64,000 nt of DNA, taken from Fragum whitleyi (lineage: Eukaryota > Mollusca > Bivalvia > Cardiida > Cardiidae). The stretch is taken from the NCBI GenBank assembly GCA_948146395.1, contig OX411543.1, positions 54,912,017 through 54,976,016 of the forward strand. Direction: 5' to 3'. The notes below the pieces were generated by a model. The model was not told where the DNA came from. It worked only from the letters and a program-made list of their open reading frames with translations, and did no database searches. The translations under genes were made by a program, and so were the position numbers. Positions 40,331 to 52,996 of the stretch are shown one piece after another; position 1 is the first letter of the stretch, and the number at the start of each line of letters is the position of its first letter.

Positions 40331-40799
40331 CAAGGATTGTGTTTGTTGAACACTTTATTGTCCCTCCCAAAATCTTATTATTTTTAAGGTTTTACTTTGA
40401 TAATGAATTTGACATAAATGTGCCTTCACGGTAAATATAGACATTTTATCTCAGATACTTTTGAATATAAATCAATATTAATTTTGAAACTTAACTTTTG
40501 GATACAAGTTGTATGGGGCACATTTCTCATCACAAATTCATTAATAAGAGATCCCTGTTTTTGTTTTGTAGGAAGCTAGTTGCATAGACTAGTACCATTG
40601 TCTTTATCAATGTCTTTTTTGAGGTCGAGGGTGGTACCAGGGGCCTGTTTTACTAAGCATCTTACGATCACTTTTTGCGAAAGTCAGAAATTAAAGTTGC
40701 TTCCACAGAAGTAACTAAATATGGAGTTCTGTCATGCATCATCTCATTGGAATAGTCTTCATAAGACGACTCCAATGAGATATTGCAATGCAGAATATA

Positions 40800-43615
40800 A
40801 CAAGAGGGTCATTGGCCCTTAAGCGCTCACCTGATGCATATAGTTTACAAAGGAAGCAAAGTGCCAACACTACTTATTTGAAATTCATTACTGGCTAAAC
40901 AAAAGCCAAAGATATCAAGAAGACATACATTTGAGTCAAATATGATGCTCCTTGAGTGTACACAAGGTATTTCTAAGATTTGACCCTTTGACCCCATTTT
41001 TGACCGCACTTGACCCAATTTCGAACTTGAATGAGATTTGATGGAGACAAACATTCTGACCAAGTTTCAAGACATTTAGGCCAAAAATGTGGCCCCTATA
41101 AAACCGCAAGGTTTTTCTAAAATTTGACCCCTTGACCCCATTTTTGACCGCACTTGACCCAATTTCGAAACTTGACCAAGATTTGATGAAGATAAACATT
41201 CTGACCAAGTTTCAAGACATTTAGGTCAAAAATGTGGCCCCTAGAGTGCACACAAGGTTTTTCTAAAATTTGATCCCTTGATCCCATTTTTGACCCCACT
41301 TGACCCAAGTTCAAACCTAAACAAGATTTGAAGACAAACATTCTGACCAAGTTTCAAGACATAAGGGCCAAAAATGTGGCCCCTAGAGTGCACACAAGGT
41401 TTTTCTTAAATTTGACCCCTTGACCCAATTTTTGACCCCACTTGTCCCATTTGAACTTGACCGAGATTTGATGAAGACAAACATTCTGACCAAGTTTCAA
41501 GACATTTGGGCCAAAAATGTGGCCTCTAGAGGGCCCAGAAAGTTTTCTTAAATTGACCCCTTGACCGCATTTTTGACCCCACTTTTTTCCAAATCTGAAC
41601 TAGACCAAGATTTGAAGGTGACAAACATTCTGACAAAGTTTCAAGTCATTTGAGCCAAAAATGTGGCCCCTAAAGTGCACACAAGGTTTTTCTAAAATTT
41701 GACCCTTTGACCTAATTTTTGACCCCACTTGACCCAATTTTGAACTTGAATGATATTTGATGGCGACAAACATTCTGATCAAGTTTCAAGACATTTGGGC
41801 TAAAAATGTGGCCTCAAGAGTGCACACAAGGTTTTTCTAAAATTTGACCCCATTTTTAACCCCACTTGACCCAATTTCGAACTTGACCAAGATTTGATGG
41901 TGACAAACATTCTGACCAAGTTTCAAGATAATTGGGCTAAAAATGTGGCCTCTAGAGTGCACACAAGGTATTTCTAAAATTTGACCCCATTTTTGATCGC
42001 ACTTGACCCAATTTCGAACTTGAATGAGATTTGATGGAGACAAACATTCTGACCAAGTTTCAAGACATTTAGGCCAAAAATGTGGCCCCTATAAAACCGC
42101 AAGGTTTTTCTAAAATTTGACCCCTTGACCCCATTTTTGACCGCACTTGACCCAATTTCGAAACTTGACCAAGATTTGATGAAGATAAACATTCTGACCA
42201 AGTTTCAAGACATTTAGGTCAAAAATGTGGCCCCTAGAGTGCACACAAGGTTTTTCTAAAATTTGATCCCTTGATCCCATTTTTGACCCCACTTGACCCA
42301 AGTTCAAACCTAAACAAGATTTGAAGACAAACATTCTGACCAAGTTTCAAGACATAAGGGCCAAAAATGTGGCCCCTAGAGTGCACACAAGGTTTTTCTT
42401 AAATTTGACCCCTTGACCCAATTTTTGACCCCACTTGTCCCATTTGAACTTGACCGAGATTTGATGAAGACAAACATTCTGACCAAGTTTCAAGACATTT
42501 GGGCCAAAAATGTGGCCTCTAGAGGGCCCAGAAAGTTTTCTTAAATTGACCCCTTGACCGCATTTTTGACCCCACTTTTTTCCAAATCTGAACTAGACCA
42601 AGATTTGAAGGTGACAAACATTCTGACAAAGTTTCAAGTCATTTGAGCCAAAAATGTGGCCCCTAAAGTGCACACAAGGTTTTTCTAAAATTTGACCCTT
42701 TGACCTAATTTTTGACCCCACTTGACCCAATTTTGAACTTGAATGATATTTGATGGCGACAAACATTCTGATCAAGTTTCAAGACATTTGGGCTAAAAAT
42801 GTGGCCTCAAGAGTGCACACAAGGTTTTTCTAAAATTTGACCCCATTTTTAACCCCACTTGACCCAATTTCGAACTTGACCAAGATTTGATGGTGACAAA
42901 CATTCTGACCAAGTTTCAAGATAATTGGGCTAAAAATGTGGCCTCTAGAGTGCACACAAGGTATTTCTAAAATTTGACCCCATTTTTGATCGCACTTGAC
43001 CCAATTTCGAACTTGAATGAGATTTGATGGAGACAAACATTCTGACCAAGTTTCAAGACATTTAGGCCAAAAATGTGGCCCCTATAAAACCGCAAGGTTT
43101 TTCTAAAATTTGACCCCTTGACCCCATTTTTGACCGCACTTGACCCAATTTCGAAACTTGACCAAGATTTGATGAAGATAAACATTCTGACCAAGTTTCA
43201 AGACATTTAGGTCAAAAATGTGGCCCCTAGAGTGCACACAAGGTTTTTCTAAAATTTGACCCCTTGATCCCATTTTTGACCCCACTTGACCCAAGTTCAA
43301 ACCTAAACAAGATTTGAAGACAAACATTCTGACCAAGTTTCAAGACATAAGGGCCAAAAATGTGGCCCCTAGAGTGCACACAAGGTTTTTCTTAAATTTG
43401 ACCCCTTGACCCAATTTTTGACCCCACTTGTCCCATTTGAACTTGACCGAGATTTGATGAAGACAAACATTCTGACCAAGTTTCAAGACATTTGGGCCAA
43501 AAATGTGGCCTTTAGAGTGCACACAAGGTAAAGTTTGACGACGGACGATGGACGACGGACGATGGACGACAGACAGCAGCCCATCACAATAGCTCACCTT
43601 GAGCACTTCGTGCGG
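40800..43615 (+). mobile_element. Large satellite element with a 993-bp higher-order repeat
   Basis: 5' end ACAAGAGGGTCATTGGCCCT as in 16811-17890. The core is about 18 units of 135-150 bp (CATTCTGACCAAGTTTCAAG, AAAATGTGGCCCCTAGAGTG, GACCCCACTTGACCCA). Units come in a block of seven, 993 bp long, repeated about 2.5 times from about 40990 to 43510 with only a few differences; for example identical segments start at 41117, 42110 and 43103. A GACGACGGACGATG microsatellite and CTCACCTTGAGCACTTCGTG follow, but the final AGGTGAGCTAA is missing. Many 60-90 codon frames here are by-products of the repeat. Confidence 0.85.
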
Positions 43616-43624
43616 TGCATGTAT

Positions 43625-43872
43625 GTCCGAGACAGAGATTTTCGTTCATTTCAAGGGCAGAGAATTCAAGATTTCTCAGGAATGAGCGATTTGAATTTCA
43701 AAGGTCTTAAGCACAACTAGCCATCATAGGGAGTAATTGTGCAAAGTTTAAGCTCATTCCCATTGATAGTTTAGGAAGAGTTGCGCACATAAAATATTGC
43801 TAAAGTGTGGACAGACAGACGGACCGAAGGACGACCGGGGCCATAACATAATACGACCCTCTGGGCGTAAAA
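43625..43872 (+). mobile_element. Short repeat element ending CATAATACGACCCTCTGGGC
   Basis: Single-unit element with CAAAGTTTAAGCTCATTCCC, an ACAG/ACGG simple repeat (43808-43845) and the end CATAATACGACCCTCTGGGC. The relative at 52125-52372 has the same end, CATAATACGACCCTTCTGGC. Confidence 0.55.
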
Positions 43873-44120
43873 GATTGAATGAAATCAAAAGGTACAATTT
43901 GTGATTTTGATGTACGATCATTTTTTTCGAAAGACGTATAGCAAAACCGTCCCAAGCTCACTATCAGCATCACAAATGTTAATTCTAGGATGTTTATTGA
44001 ATTAAGGTAACGGAATGTTTACTTCAAAGGTTAAATTTTGATCAGACAGACATACAAATAGACAAACAGGAAAAAGACAAACATTGGTAAAACACAATGC
44101 TTCTAATGCATTCGTGAGTG

Positions 44121-44776
44121 GTTTTAAAAGTGGCCCTAAATCGCTCACCTGAATGAGCTATCAAAAATTGTTTAGAGTAGATTTTATAAAGGATGAAGAA
44201 TTCTGACCAAATTGCAGGTTGATTGGGCAAAATTTGATGCAACTACACTGCTTACAAGGTGTTTTCTTAGATTTGACCCCATGACCTAGTTTATGACCCC
44301 ACTTGACCCAATTTCAAACTTGACCTAGATATCATCAAGATGATCATTCAGACCAATTTTCAGATTGACTGAGCAAAAAATATTTCTCCCAGAGTGTCTA
44401 CAAGGTTTTTCTACGATTTGACACCATTACCTCATTTTTGACCCCACTTGACCAAATTTTGAACTTGAGCAAGAATTCATCAAGACATTTATTCTGACCA
44501 ATTTTCAGAATGATTGGGCAAAAAATATAGCTTCTAGAGTATCTACAAGGTTTTCTAAGGTTTGACCCTGTGATCTCATTTTTTACCCTACTAGACCCAA
44601 TTTTGAATTCGTCCAAGATTTCAACAAGACAATCATTCTGACCAAATTTCAGGTTGATTGGGCAAAAAATGTGGTCTCTAGAGTGTCTACAAGGTAAATG
44701 TTGATGACACACAACGGACATCACTCGACCACAAAAGCACTTGATCACAACTTGAGCACAAAAGGTGAGCTAAAAA
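44121..44776 (+). mobile_element. Satellite element, ~4 units
   Basis: 5' GTGGCCCTAAATCGCTCACC. About four units of roughly 130 bp with ATTCTGACCAATTTTCAG and GATTGGGCAAAAAATGTGG follow, then GATGACACACAACGGACATC and the end AAAGGTGAGCTAAAAAGACG. The units resemble those at 14100-14470 more than those at 40800. Confidence 0.7.
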
Positions 44777-45499
44777 GACGAACAATTTGTAACTGATATG
44801 TGTTTATTGTTGTGTTTACATGTAATCTACATAATGTTATGTATAACACTGTAAACATGGTAGTTTTGTTATAAAATTTAGACTACCCTCGAAAATTATG
44901 TGACTTATAGAGGGGCCAGTGCAAATCTATTGTAAGTGTCTAAGCACTTACAATAGTTTGGGCTGACCTCTCAATTTGGAGACCTGTCTCCATTAATACA
45001 TAGGTTAAAAGAGTTTTCCCATAGCCGACAGACTGCCAATGTTACATTTTGTTGGTGGGCTAACAGAGCTTCACAACTACAGTTTATAAATGCGCAAGTT
45101 TGAGTGAATGATCAAATGTCAATTTCATCTAAAAGTATATAGACAATTTGACCTTTGATCAATCACCCAAACTTATGCATCTATACATTATTATAAAGTT
45201 TTGTTCAACCACCACATTTTAATTTCATATATGATGATTTATGATAAAGATTTCTAAGCAACAACTGTTTACAAAATAAATAATTTGTTATTAAGTTGAT
45301 TCTTAACTGCTTGATCATACAATTAAATATAAGAAGCTTGATAAATCTTGTCATGCTGGACCTGGTAAAATCCTGCCTTGGCAGGAGGTATAGACAAGAA
45401 TAAGTCTGCACAAATTTTACACTTTTCCTACCTTACTTTTTTTTTAAACAAATCACAATTTTTTGGAAAATTCAACCAGCCCTGCGTTCAGGATAAAAA

Positions 45500-45615
45500 A
45501 AAGCAGTTCAAACTGTTTGCCAATCATATCCCTCTTTGCATGTGCACTTTTGTGCAAAGTGGGGTGAAATTGACAAAAAGCTAGCACCATTTTGTTATCT
45601 TGAACACAGGGCAAC
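45500..45615. repeat. Hairpin repeat family D, copy 2
   Basis: CCCTCTTTGCATGTGCAC pairs with GTGCAAAGTGGGGTG. Flanks AAACTGTTTGCCAATC and CTAGCACCATTTTGTTATC match copies 1 and 3. Confidence 0.6.
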
Positions 45616-45796
45616 ATTGCTCAAGCTTTTCCCACAATAAGAAGGTCAAAAAGCATAGAGTGTAGGGGAAGATTAGACTGAATGTCTATGTAGGATTATC
45701 AAAGTCTTTACCATCTGCCAAAACTCTCTGTTTAGCAGGAATATCCCTTTAACAGCATGAGAAAGATTAACTCAATCTTGATTCTTATGTTATCTC

Positions 45797-45955
45797 CCAA
45801 TAATAGTTCTGCAATATTTCAAAAGTAATGACCTTTAACAGTGTTAACCGAGGTTTCCTAATGATTTTCATAAGGAATCTTTGGTCAACATTGTGAAAGT
45901 TCATTACTTCCGAATGTTGCGGAACTATTATAGTTCCACTTCCTTTAAATAGAAG
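45797..45955. mobile_element. Palindromic MITE family C, copy 3
   Basis: Outer arms AATAATAGTTCTGCAATATT and CGGAACTATTATAGTTCC; centre GAGGTTTCCTAATGATTTTC against a diverged inverted copy. Confidence 0.65.
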
Positions 45956-46294
45956 ATGGGAATATTTATTCCCAATGATTACCTAAATGTACACTATCAT
46001 TCCTTTTTTTGTTTGATTTGATTTTTATGTATTTTTTATGACTTTTTTTTCCTCTTATTACTTAAATATTAAAATTCCTATTTGTACATGTGTGATATAT
46101 AAATAAAGAAATGTACAAGTAATTGATACATCATTGCTTTCAATCAAGAAATTTATCAACTGACTTAATCACTCATTTAGACCATAGTGCACTCCTAAGT
46201 CTGTCTTTTATAGCATTTTTGTCTATTTTGACAAAATTGGCTTAAATAAAGAGATGTAAAGAGAATGGATGCAAAGCTTGATTTTATTTTGTTT

Positions 46295-46500
46295 TGAATG
46301 GAGTTTTACACCAATATCAACCAGTTATATTGCATGGCTGGAACACCTAACAATGGATTCCTGGTATTTCTTATACCAGTACAACCTTTACATCTTTTCC
46401 AAGCCTTCAGCTGCTATCCCACATAGGTCTTTCATTGCGTTTTGGGAACTCGTTCGAATCGCCTTAATGAGATGATTCTAATGAGTTCCAACAACAGAGT
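46295..46500 (+). repeat. Dispersed repeat copy 2, joined to an ATTCNAATGAGT hairpin
   Basis: TGGAGTTTTACACCAATATC, ACACCTAACAATGGATTCCT and GGTATTTCTTATACCAGTAC blocks, then GGAACTCGTTCGAATCGCCT / ATGATTCTAATGAGTTCC, a small hairpin shared with 34140, 40735, 50850 and 56980. Confidence 0.6.
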
Positions 46501-46889
46501 AGTCAATGGTTCCTCAATATATTTGTTGTGTGTTTTTCTTTGAAAATATCATCAAATACAACTTAGAAAACTTTGCCCTTTTTTAACAGCAGAGAAATTG
46601 AAGATGAAAATAAATGAATGATGAATACTGTTGCTAGCATTGCCTGTCATTTTATAAAGCATTAAAACCATGTTTTTAGATTAGTTAAATGATTTAATAT
46701 TAGTTGTGTCCATCAAGATTTTAGCACTCTCATTGGTAGAAAAATTGGTTTTATTTCCCAGTGAAAATGATCTTTAACGATTTTGAAAGCATCCACACAA
46801 AGTAATTTTTAAAGAAATGTAACAGTTTGGAGTAATCTTTACATTTTTGCTTCATAATATTAAATAATAAGACATAAAGAGAGTATTTG

Positions 46890-47010
46890 TTGATTTCAGG
46901 GAGGTATGAAACTAAAAATCCTTATCACACTCATGTATGAATCTGCTTTACATATTCTTACAATGAGGTCAGGTTTTTAGTTCCATACCTCCATGAATTC
47001 CACAAATAAA
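46890..47010. repeat. Palindromic hairpin element
   Basis: Arms GGAGGTATGAAACTAAAAAT and TTTTTAGTTCCATACCTCC, extended by TTGTTGATTTC / GAATTCCACAAA. Confidence 0.65.
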
Positions 47011-48116
47011 CATTTCATCTCTTAAATGGTACATTTCTATTATAATAATTAAAAGACTCGATTAAGATTTTTTTCTTCTTATTTCTATTGAATATGTAAC
47101 CAAAATGACAGACAGAAGCCAACAACAGTTAATAGAAATGATGAATCAATTATGAGAATTATACATACTATTAATCATAAGAAAAATATTGACTTCTAAC
47201 AAAAATATAATATCCTCTGACAGTTCGGAATGTCTAGTTGGAAAATTAAACCTGATAAAAGCTAATCATCAATCATTGCTGTAGAAGTTAAAGAAAGATT
47301 ACCTTATCACTCTCTTATTTCATTGTTTTGACCCCTTTACCAACAATTTTGACCCCTGGGAATTCATATCATATGAGCCATTGCCTGCTGAATTTTACAA
47401 GCAAGTACAAGCCAAGAATTATTTTTTATATGACAGATCAAAATTTGAATATTCAATTTCAGTATTCTTTATTTTGTTTCAATGGTAATCTTCAATTTAC
47501 AAAACAATTAGAATTATTCTCTTCCGTCAGCCAAGCTTAAATACAATTGTTTGAGAGTAATTTATCTCGTGTAATACATGTAAATATTCATTGTATTCAC
47601 AGCATGTGTAATTAGATAACAATGAATTTGATATAAAACAAAAGGATTTTGGCATAAAAAGCACTAAAGTTGTAAATTTAATTACTGGTATGCCTTTAAC
47701 AATTATTCCGATGTTATACCATTTTTTTTCCTCTGTAGAATTGTAAATCTTGCATAAATATTAAATAAAGTAAGGCCTCATTAATGATGATATGTATTGT
47801 ATTAAATTGACTTATTAAAAAGATCTGTTTGCAAAACACTTATGCCCCCCCAAAAGGCAATATTTTTTTCAAATTTGATCTTGATAATTGACCTTGACAG
47901 ATGACCTTGACATATGAATAAAGTGTTTTGTTGAAAGGAACCTAGCAATGCTTCTCTAACAGTTTTTGAATTATGTGAAACATTTTGTTCACATGTTAAG
48001 CTATATCAGACAGGCAGACAGACATCAGCAAAACAATATGCCCCCAATCTATAATGCAGGGCATTAAAAAGACAAGTCTTAAGTGTGTGTCTATTATCAA
48101 AGAAGTTTATGCTAGT
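47011..48116. other. No gene recognised
   Basis: AT-rich DNA with a short GACAGGCAGACAGACATC simple-repeat patch near 48010 that probably marks the end of a degraded satellite-type element (TGACCTTGACAGATGACCTT nearby). No exon, RNA gene or clear MITE seen. Confidence 0.45.
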
Positions 48117-48184
48117 CATGTTATTTCTAGTGGTAAGTGCAAATTAACATATTTTATGTTTATTTGCACTTACTACTAGAAATA
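48117..48184. repeat. Near-perfect hairpin
   Basis: GTTATTTCTAGTGGTAAGTG pairs with CACTTACTACTAGAAATAAC around an AT-rich loop. Confidence 0.75.
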
Positions 48185-48551
48185 ACTTGACTTCCATAAA
48201 CTTTGTTTTAAATCAACTTTGGAAGTTAATGTTGATACTTTATGACTAAAAGGCGTAATGGACTTGGATAAAGACTTCAAAACTAACATTAAGGGGTCAG
48301 TCCATACCTTGCAATAACTTCCATAAATAAAGACACTTACAAGAGTTTTGCGATGACTCTTCAACGGAAAATTACATGATTTTTTCAACTACATGACTAA
48401 AATGTAACTACAGAAATAATCTGAGAAGAAAATCTTTCAATATACATACCAGTAAAAATAACTGTTTCAATAAAGTTGTAAGTGCATGCACTTACCCCTC
48501 TCCTGTCTCAAGCTAATAACCTTCCAAACATATACAATAATAAACAAGAAA

Positions 48552-48790
48552 TATGAGCCTGCGATTTCCAACAATTTCAAATATGTGCAAAGCAAAGACT
48601 TTGACCAGCCTGTGCATCCGCACAGTCTGTCCAGAGTCTTTACTATATGTTAAATAGATAGATGAGGTCTCAAAATATCTATAGACTTTCAGGTTGCAAT
48701 GTATCTAAAGTTTGTGGCTGTCTATGCCTCTCAATGTTTTCACCTCACACACATTTCATATTGTTGGAAATGTCACCCACAGGCTCATAT
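48552..48790. mobile_element. MITE family E, copy 2
   Basis: ATGAGCCTGCGATTTCCAAC at one end and the inverted TTGGAAATGTCACCCACAGG at the other, with the internal GACCAGCCTGTGCATCCGCA hairpin. Closely related to 19090-19340. Confidence 0.75.
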
Positions 48791-49094
48791 TCAATTGGTC
48801 AGTGCAATATTATTGTTACTGCCAATACACAAATGTATAAACTGTAAAAATTCTTATAGAGCCCCATGGTCTAATCAAACTCTGTACCCCTTTTCAAAGG
48901 TTGAAATCAACCATTTTTGATGTTATTTTACAAACTATTGAAGCCTCTAATTAAGGCCCATACACACAAAATTAAGGTCACTACAAAATAAACAGAGGTT
49001 TTATGCACCTTTCCCCAATCGAATGTTAATATTTTGCTTGAATTTTGATTATCATTATGGTTATTGTTTTTTACTATTTTTCACAGTCATGACA

Positions 49095-49175
49095 AATATT
49101 GATGGCTCAGTACAGTTGTAACAGGCTATATGTTTATAGAAATTTATAACTTTTTCCGCAGTGAGCCATCGATAT
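49095..49175. repeat. Hairpin repeat family F, copy 1
   Basis: ATTGATGGCTCAGTACAGTT against GCAGTGAGCCATCGAT. Copies at 51958-52020 and 55472-55558. Confidence 0.6.
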
Positions 49176-50247
49176 GTAGTATAGTCTCTTATCAAAGCCC
49201 ATCCTTTTCTTACAGAAATGCATTGATTCCAATAGTACCCCCGTTCTTTTCGAGCTTTTACAGTATTATTGGCACAAAGAATAATTTTGCACAGACCCAT
49301 CATATTGTTCTACAATTACAATATACTTTTGTGTGAATAATAAAACATAAAATATTTCTGTTGAGAAAGTATTGCACATTTATAACTTGATATGAGAAAA
49401 ACATAGCAGAAAAATAGTTAAGAATAATTTACACAAACGCTCACTTTAAGCCCTTGTTTTTGTGTTTGTTTTTTTTGTACAAATTTATCATTTTTTTGTA
49501 CATTATACAATTTTGTCCAATATTTGTTTAAACAACTGCATAGGTTTAATGACTGGAAATACAAAGAGTTGCAAGTCTATAAAAAATAGACTGGAAACCG
49601 ATGACTGACCATCACAATTCATTTTTGACAGAAACTTATCACAATTCATATTTCGATGGCTTAGCACGAAAAAGTTCTAACTCCCTACATGTTCCCTAAC
49701 GATTTACACGATGATGGCAGGGTGTCAAGCTAAGATCAAAGAACAAATCTATAAATAGCTGCAAATCCGTCTCTCTCCATGTGCTATTTATACATTTGTA
49801 ATTGTTTTCAATCATAGGTTATGGTGGCAATGCTTATGATACATTAACCAAGAAAATCTGCCCAAATGACAATAAAATTGACAAGAGACATAAACTCGAT
49901 TTCTTAAAAATGCAAAATTTATTTTCCTGCAACAAGAAATTTTATGTTTCCAAAAGGAATGAGATCCTGGTTTATGCAATCCTTATACCACAAACATGTT
50001 TTTTTATGCACTGAAGGCTAAAAGGGGAGAATATTGCAGAAAATTGTTTCAAGCCATTTCTCATTTTTTTCTACAATATTTTCTTGTATTCCCTTTTAAA
50101 TTTCAACTCCCATTGAATTCATAATTAAATCCTTTATCTTTTTGACTTTGGAGTAGCCCTTATTTGTTCTTTTGTTTAATTTGGCTTACACAGCTGAAAT
50201 TACCAATCATAAATTGTTCTTCTGAATAATTTGGGGAAATTGATTGA
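49176..50247. other. No gene recognised
   Basis: Only short reading frames without recognisable motifs and no repeat of the listed families. Confidence 0.45.
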
Positions 50248-50400
50248 TTGAAGTTTAACGCTGCTTTCAACATTTTTTTCAGTAATATTGCAGCAGCTAG
50301 AGCACCTAACAATGGTTTCCTGGTATTTCTCTGACCAGTACAACCACCACATCCTTTCCTAGCCTCCAGCTGCTATATCACATAGGTCTTTGACTATCAA
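50248..50400 (+). repeat. Dispersed repeat, copy 3
   Basis: GAAGTTTAACGCTGCTTTCA, AGAGCACCTAACAATGGTTT and CCTGGTATTTCTCTGACCAG match copies 2, 4 and 5. Confidence 0.6.
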
Positions 50401-50787
50401 CCAATTGGGGTGAGACAAATATTCGGAAAGATAATTTGGGGTATACAGCTGAAATTACCAATCAATGTCATCAGGTGATTTTTCCCGGGTAATGGATCAT
50501 TTGAATACTGCTTTATGACCAATTTCAACAAAATTGTGATGGTGAAGGAAAGAAGTTCTTTACACAGGAGTCATGGCACATTGTAAAGGCACTTCTTAAA
50601 TTAACAACAACAAAATATGTGGACATCAACTTAACTAAAAGAACACAGCAAAACTGCAAAGAAATATAAAAAGAGATGTATATCCCTTTCGAAAACAATA
50701 CCATGGAACTTTTCGATAAACATGATTAAAACATTTCAGCTTCCCCCTTGTATTACTTTGAATATTCTTGTGGTCCAGATAAAAGGT

Positions 50788-51225
50788 AGTAGAGCCAGTC
50801 TTAAATCTTTATTTAACAATGAAAACCTATGTTGAAGGTAATCATTCGAATTGTCTCAATGAGACATTTCAAATGAGTACCAACAACATAGGGTTTAATT
50901 AGGGAATAATGAACCTATGTAATTTTGAAAGGGGAGTAAAGCCAATCTTAAATCTTTAATTATCAATGAAAACCTATGTTGAAGGTAATCATTTGAATTG
51001 TCTCGATGAGACATTTCAAATGAGTACCAACAACATAGGGTTTAATTAGGGAATAATGAACCTATGTAATTTTGAAAGGGGAGTAAAGCCAATCTTAAAT
51101 CTTTAATTATCAATGAAAACCTATGTTGAAGGTAATCATTTGAATTGTCTCGATGAGACATTTCAAATGAGTACCAACAACATAGGATTTGAATAAGGAA
51201 TAATGAAACTCTCTAATTTTGAAAA
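50788..51225. repeat. 147-bp tandem repeat, three units, each with a hairpin
   Basis: The unit starts GAAAACCTATGTTGAAGGTA at 50821, 50968 and 51115, exactly 147 bp apart, and the first units differ at only a few bases. Each contains a hairpin pairing CATTTGAATTGTCTCG with GAGACATTTCAAATG. The hairpin is the same type as single copies at 34140, 40735, 46435 and 56980. Confidence 0.9.
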
Positions 51226-51417
51226 ATCAAAATGCCCCACCTATCTGTATCAATAGAATATACATAAAGGTTTAAAAACTAGAATATTTTTGTATCATCC
51301 CACTTAATTGTCTTCTTCAGTTTTGGGTTCTTGTTGACTCTTTCACCTGTTAAAGAAGAAAAGAATACATTTCTTTATTGTATTTTTACAGTAAAACCAG
51401 ATGTGAATGTGACAAAC

Positions 51418-51665
51418 AAGCCTGTGTGTGACATTTCCAACAATTTGACATGTGCGATGATACATGTATGTAATCATTGAGCAGGTCAGACAGCAACAAA
51501 ATGCAAATTTTAGGCTGCCGGGCTGTCTAAAGATAATGTGAGACCTTCTTTGTCTACAGGTCAATCAGTGAAGACTCTGGTCAGGCTGTGTGGATGCACA
51601 GGCTGGCCAGACTCTTTGCTTGGTGCACATTTACAATAGTTGGAAATGTCACGCATAGTCTCAAA
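51418..51665. mobile_element. MITE family E, copy 3
   Basis: AAGCCTGTGTGTGACATTTC at the left and the inverted GGAAATGTCACGCATAGTCT at the right. GACTCTGGTCAGGCTGTGTG / CACAGGCTGGCCAGACTC forms the internal hairpin. Confidence 0.75.
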
Positions 51666-51957
51666 TGTGAAGAATCAAAAAATACTATGATCACTAAATT
51701 TGAGGATCTTGCTAGTCAATATTGACTTACATCTCAGCTTAATTGTTCCTGTAGTCATACAAAAACTGACATTTTGTGACCTGTATTTGAATCTTGGTAT
51801 ATATGCTAAATATCAAAATGGCAATCAATTTTTTCAAGGGGTAAAACTAAATATGCACTTTGTACGAATGATACCCTTTTTTTCAATTTAGTTTAATCCA
51901 CCCATTATAAAGCATTACGCAGCCAGATGATGGCACCTGCATATTAAGGCTAATTAA

Positions 51958-52020
51958 GAAACAGTTGTAACTGCCTATAAAGATAAAGGCAGTTAAAACT
52001 GTGTTCCACTGAACCATCAA
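51958..52020. repeat. Hairpin repeat family F, copy 2
   Basis: ACAGTTGTAACTGCCTATAA pairs with AAAGGCAGTTAAAACTGT; ends GTTCCACTGAACCATC. Confidence 0.6.
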
Positions 52021-52124
52021 CTCAGGGTCCCTTTGATTTTTCTCAAAATGTTTCTTTTCACAATCAATCAGCAATATTTAAATTCTACTATATGAGCCTT
52101 TGTGATGCATTTTCAACATGAGAG

Positions 52125-52372
52125 ATATCACCAGACACGAATTTGCTAACTGAATCAAACAAAGGGCAATAACTCAAAAAATACAAATGGCAGAGTTGTG
52201 GTTCTTGCGCTCTGCACACCCTAGCTATGAGATCTATACACCTGTGAAGTTTCAAGACCATAGGCCTTACAGTTTGAAAGTTATGGACCGGACACAAATT
52301 TGCTAATGGACAGACAGACGGACAGACAGACAGACAGACGATAACATAATACGACCCTTCTGGCGTATAAAA
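52125..52372 (+). mobile_element. Short repeat element with ACAG microsatellite
   Basis: Blocks GAGATCTATACACCTGTGAA and AAGTTATGGACCGGACACAA, (ACAG)n at about 52309-52340, end CATAATACGACCCTTCTGGC. Related to 43625-43872. Confidence 0.6.
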
Positions 52373-52620
52373 AGGGACCATCTGAGTAGTGTGTAGGTTA
52401 CAGTTATGAAGACGTGGAAGAATGGCTATGAATGCAGTACCATTTTTGTCCAGTTTCCACTTCTTAACAACTGTAACCTCTACTAAACCCAAAGCCCCTT
52501 CTTAAAGAAGTATGAAGATTGTAATAAACAACCAAGGTTGTATAAGAGCTTTTACAGTATACTAACAAAAATAATGTGGAATAAAGAAGAAATCGTAAGT
52601 AACACGCCTTTTCATCTTAA

Positions 52621-52843
52621 ACCCTTTCCTGTTTTACAAAATTTTGGACCTGTCCAAATTCAAAGGTTTTGCAGACGAAAAATTTAATGTGGATTTAAAT
52701 TGAAAAATAACCATTCAGTAGGGTAGAAAATAGTGTGGAAAAGGAAGAAATTGCTTGTCGGAAGCAATTTCTTCTTTTTTCACAATGTTTTCTCCATCAT
52801 AAAATCACAGGTACGTAAAAAGCAGGGATTATACAGCAAAGGG
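52621..52843 (+). mobile_element. MITE family A, copy 5
   Basis: Flanking TTAA at 52617-52620 and 52844-52847. Standard ends and central hairpin. It lies 153 bp beyond the RhoGEF stop codon, so it may be within the 3' UTR. Confidence 0.85.
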
Positions 52844-52996
52844 TTAAAGAAATACTCATTTTAACTTAAAGGGTATTTTTCTTTCAAATCCACTTTTCCA
52901 TGTTGTCTGCAAACTTTTTCACTTTGGATCAGTCTGAAAAATGGAGAAAAAAAAAACAGGAGAGTGCGTCAGACTATAAATACTCACCTTATGATT

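Noticed and set aside
40990..43510. CRISPR-like array
   Set aside because: Units are contiguous diverged satellite monomers with no unique spacers; this is eukaryotic DNA with introns.
40845..43606. Series of 60-90 codon - strand frames with repeated MVRMFVFIK-type starts
   Set aside because: They reappear every 993 bp because the DNA is a tandem satellite; no evidence of coding selection.
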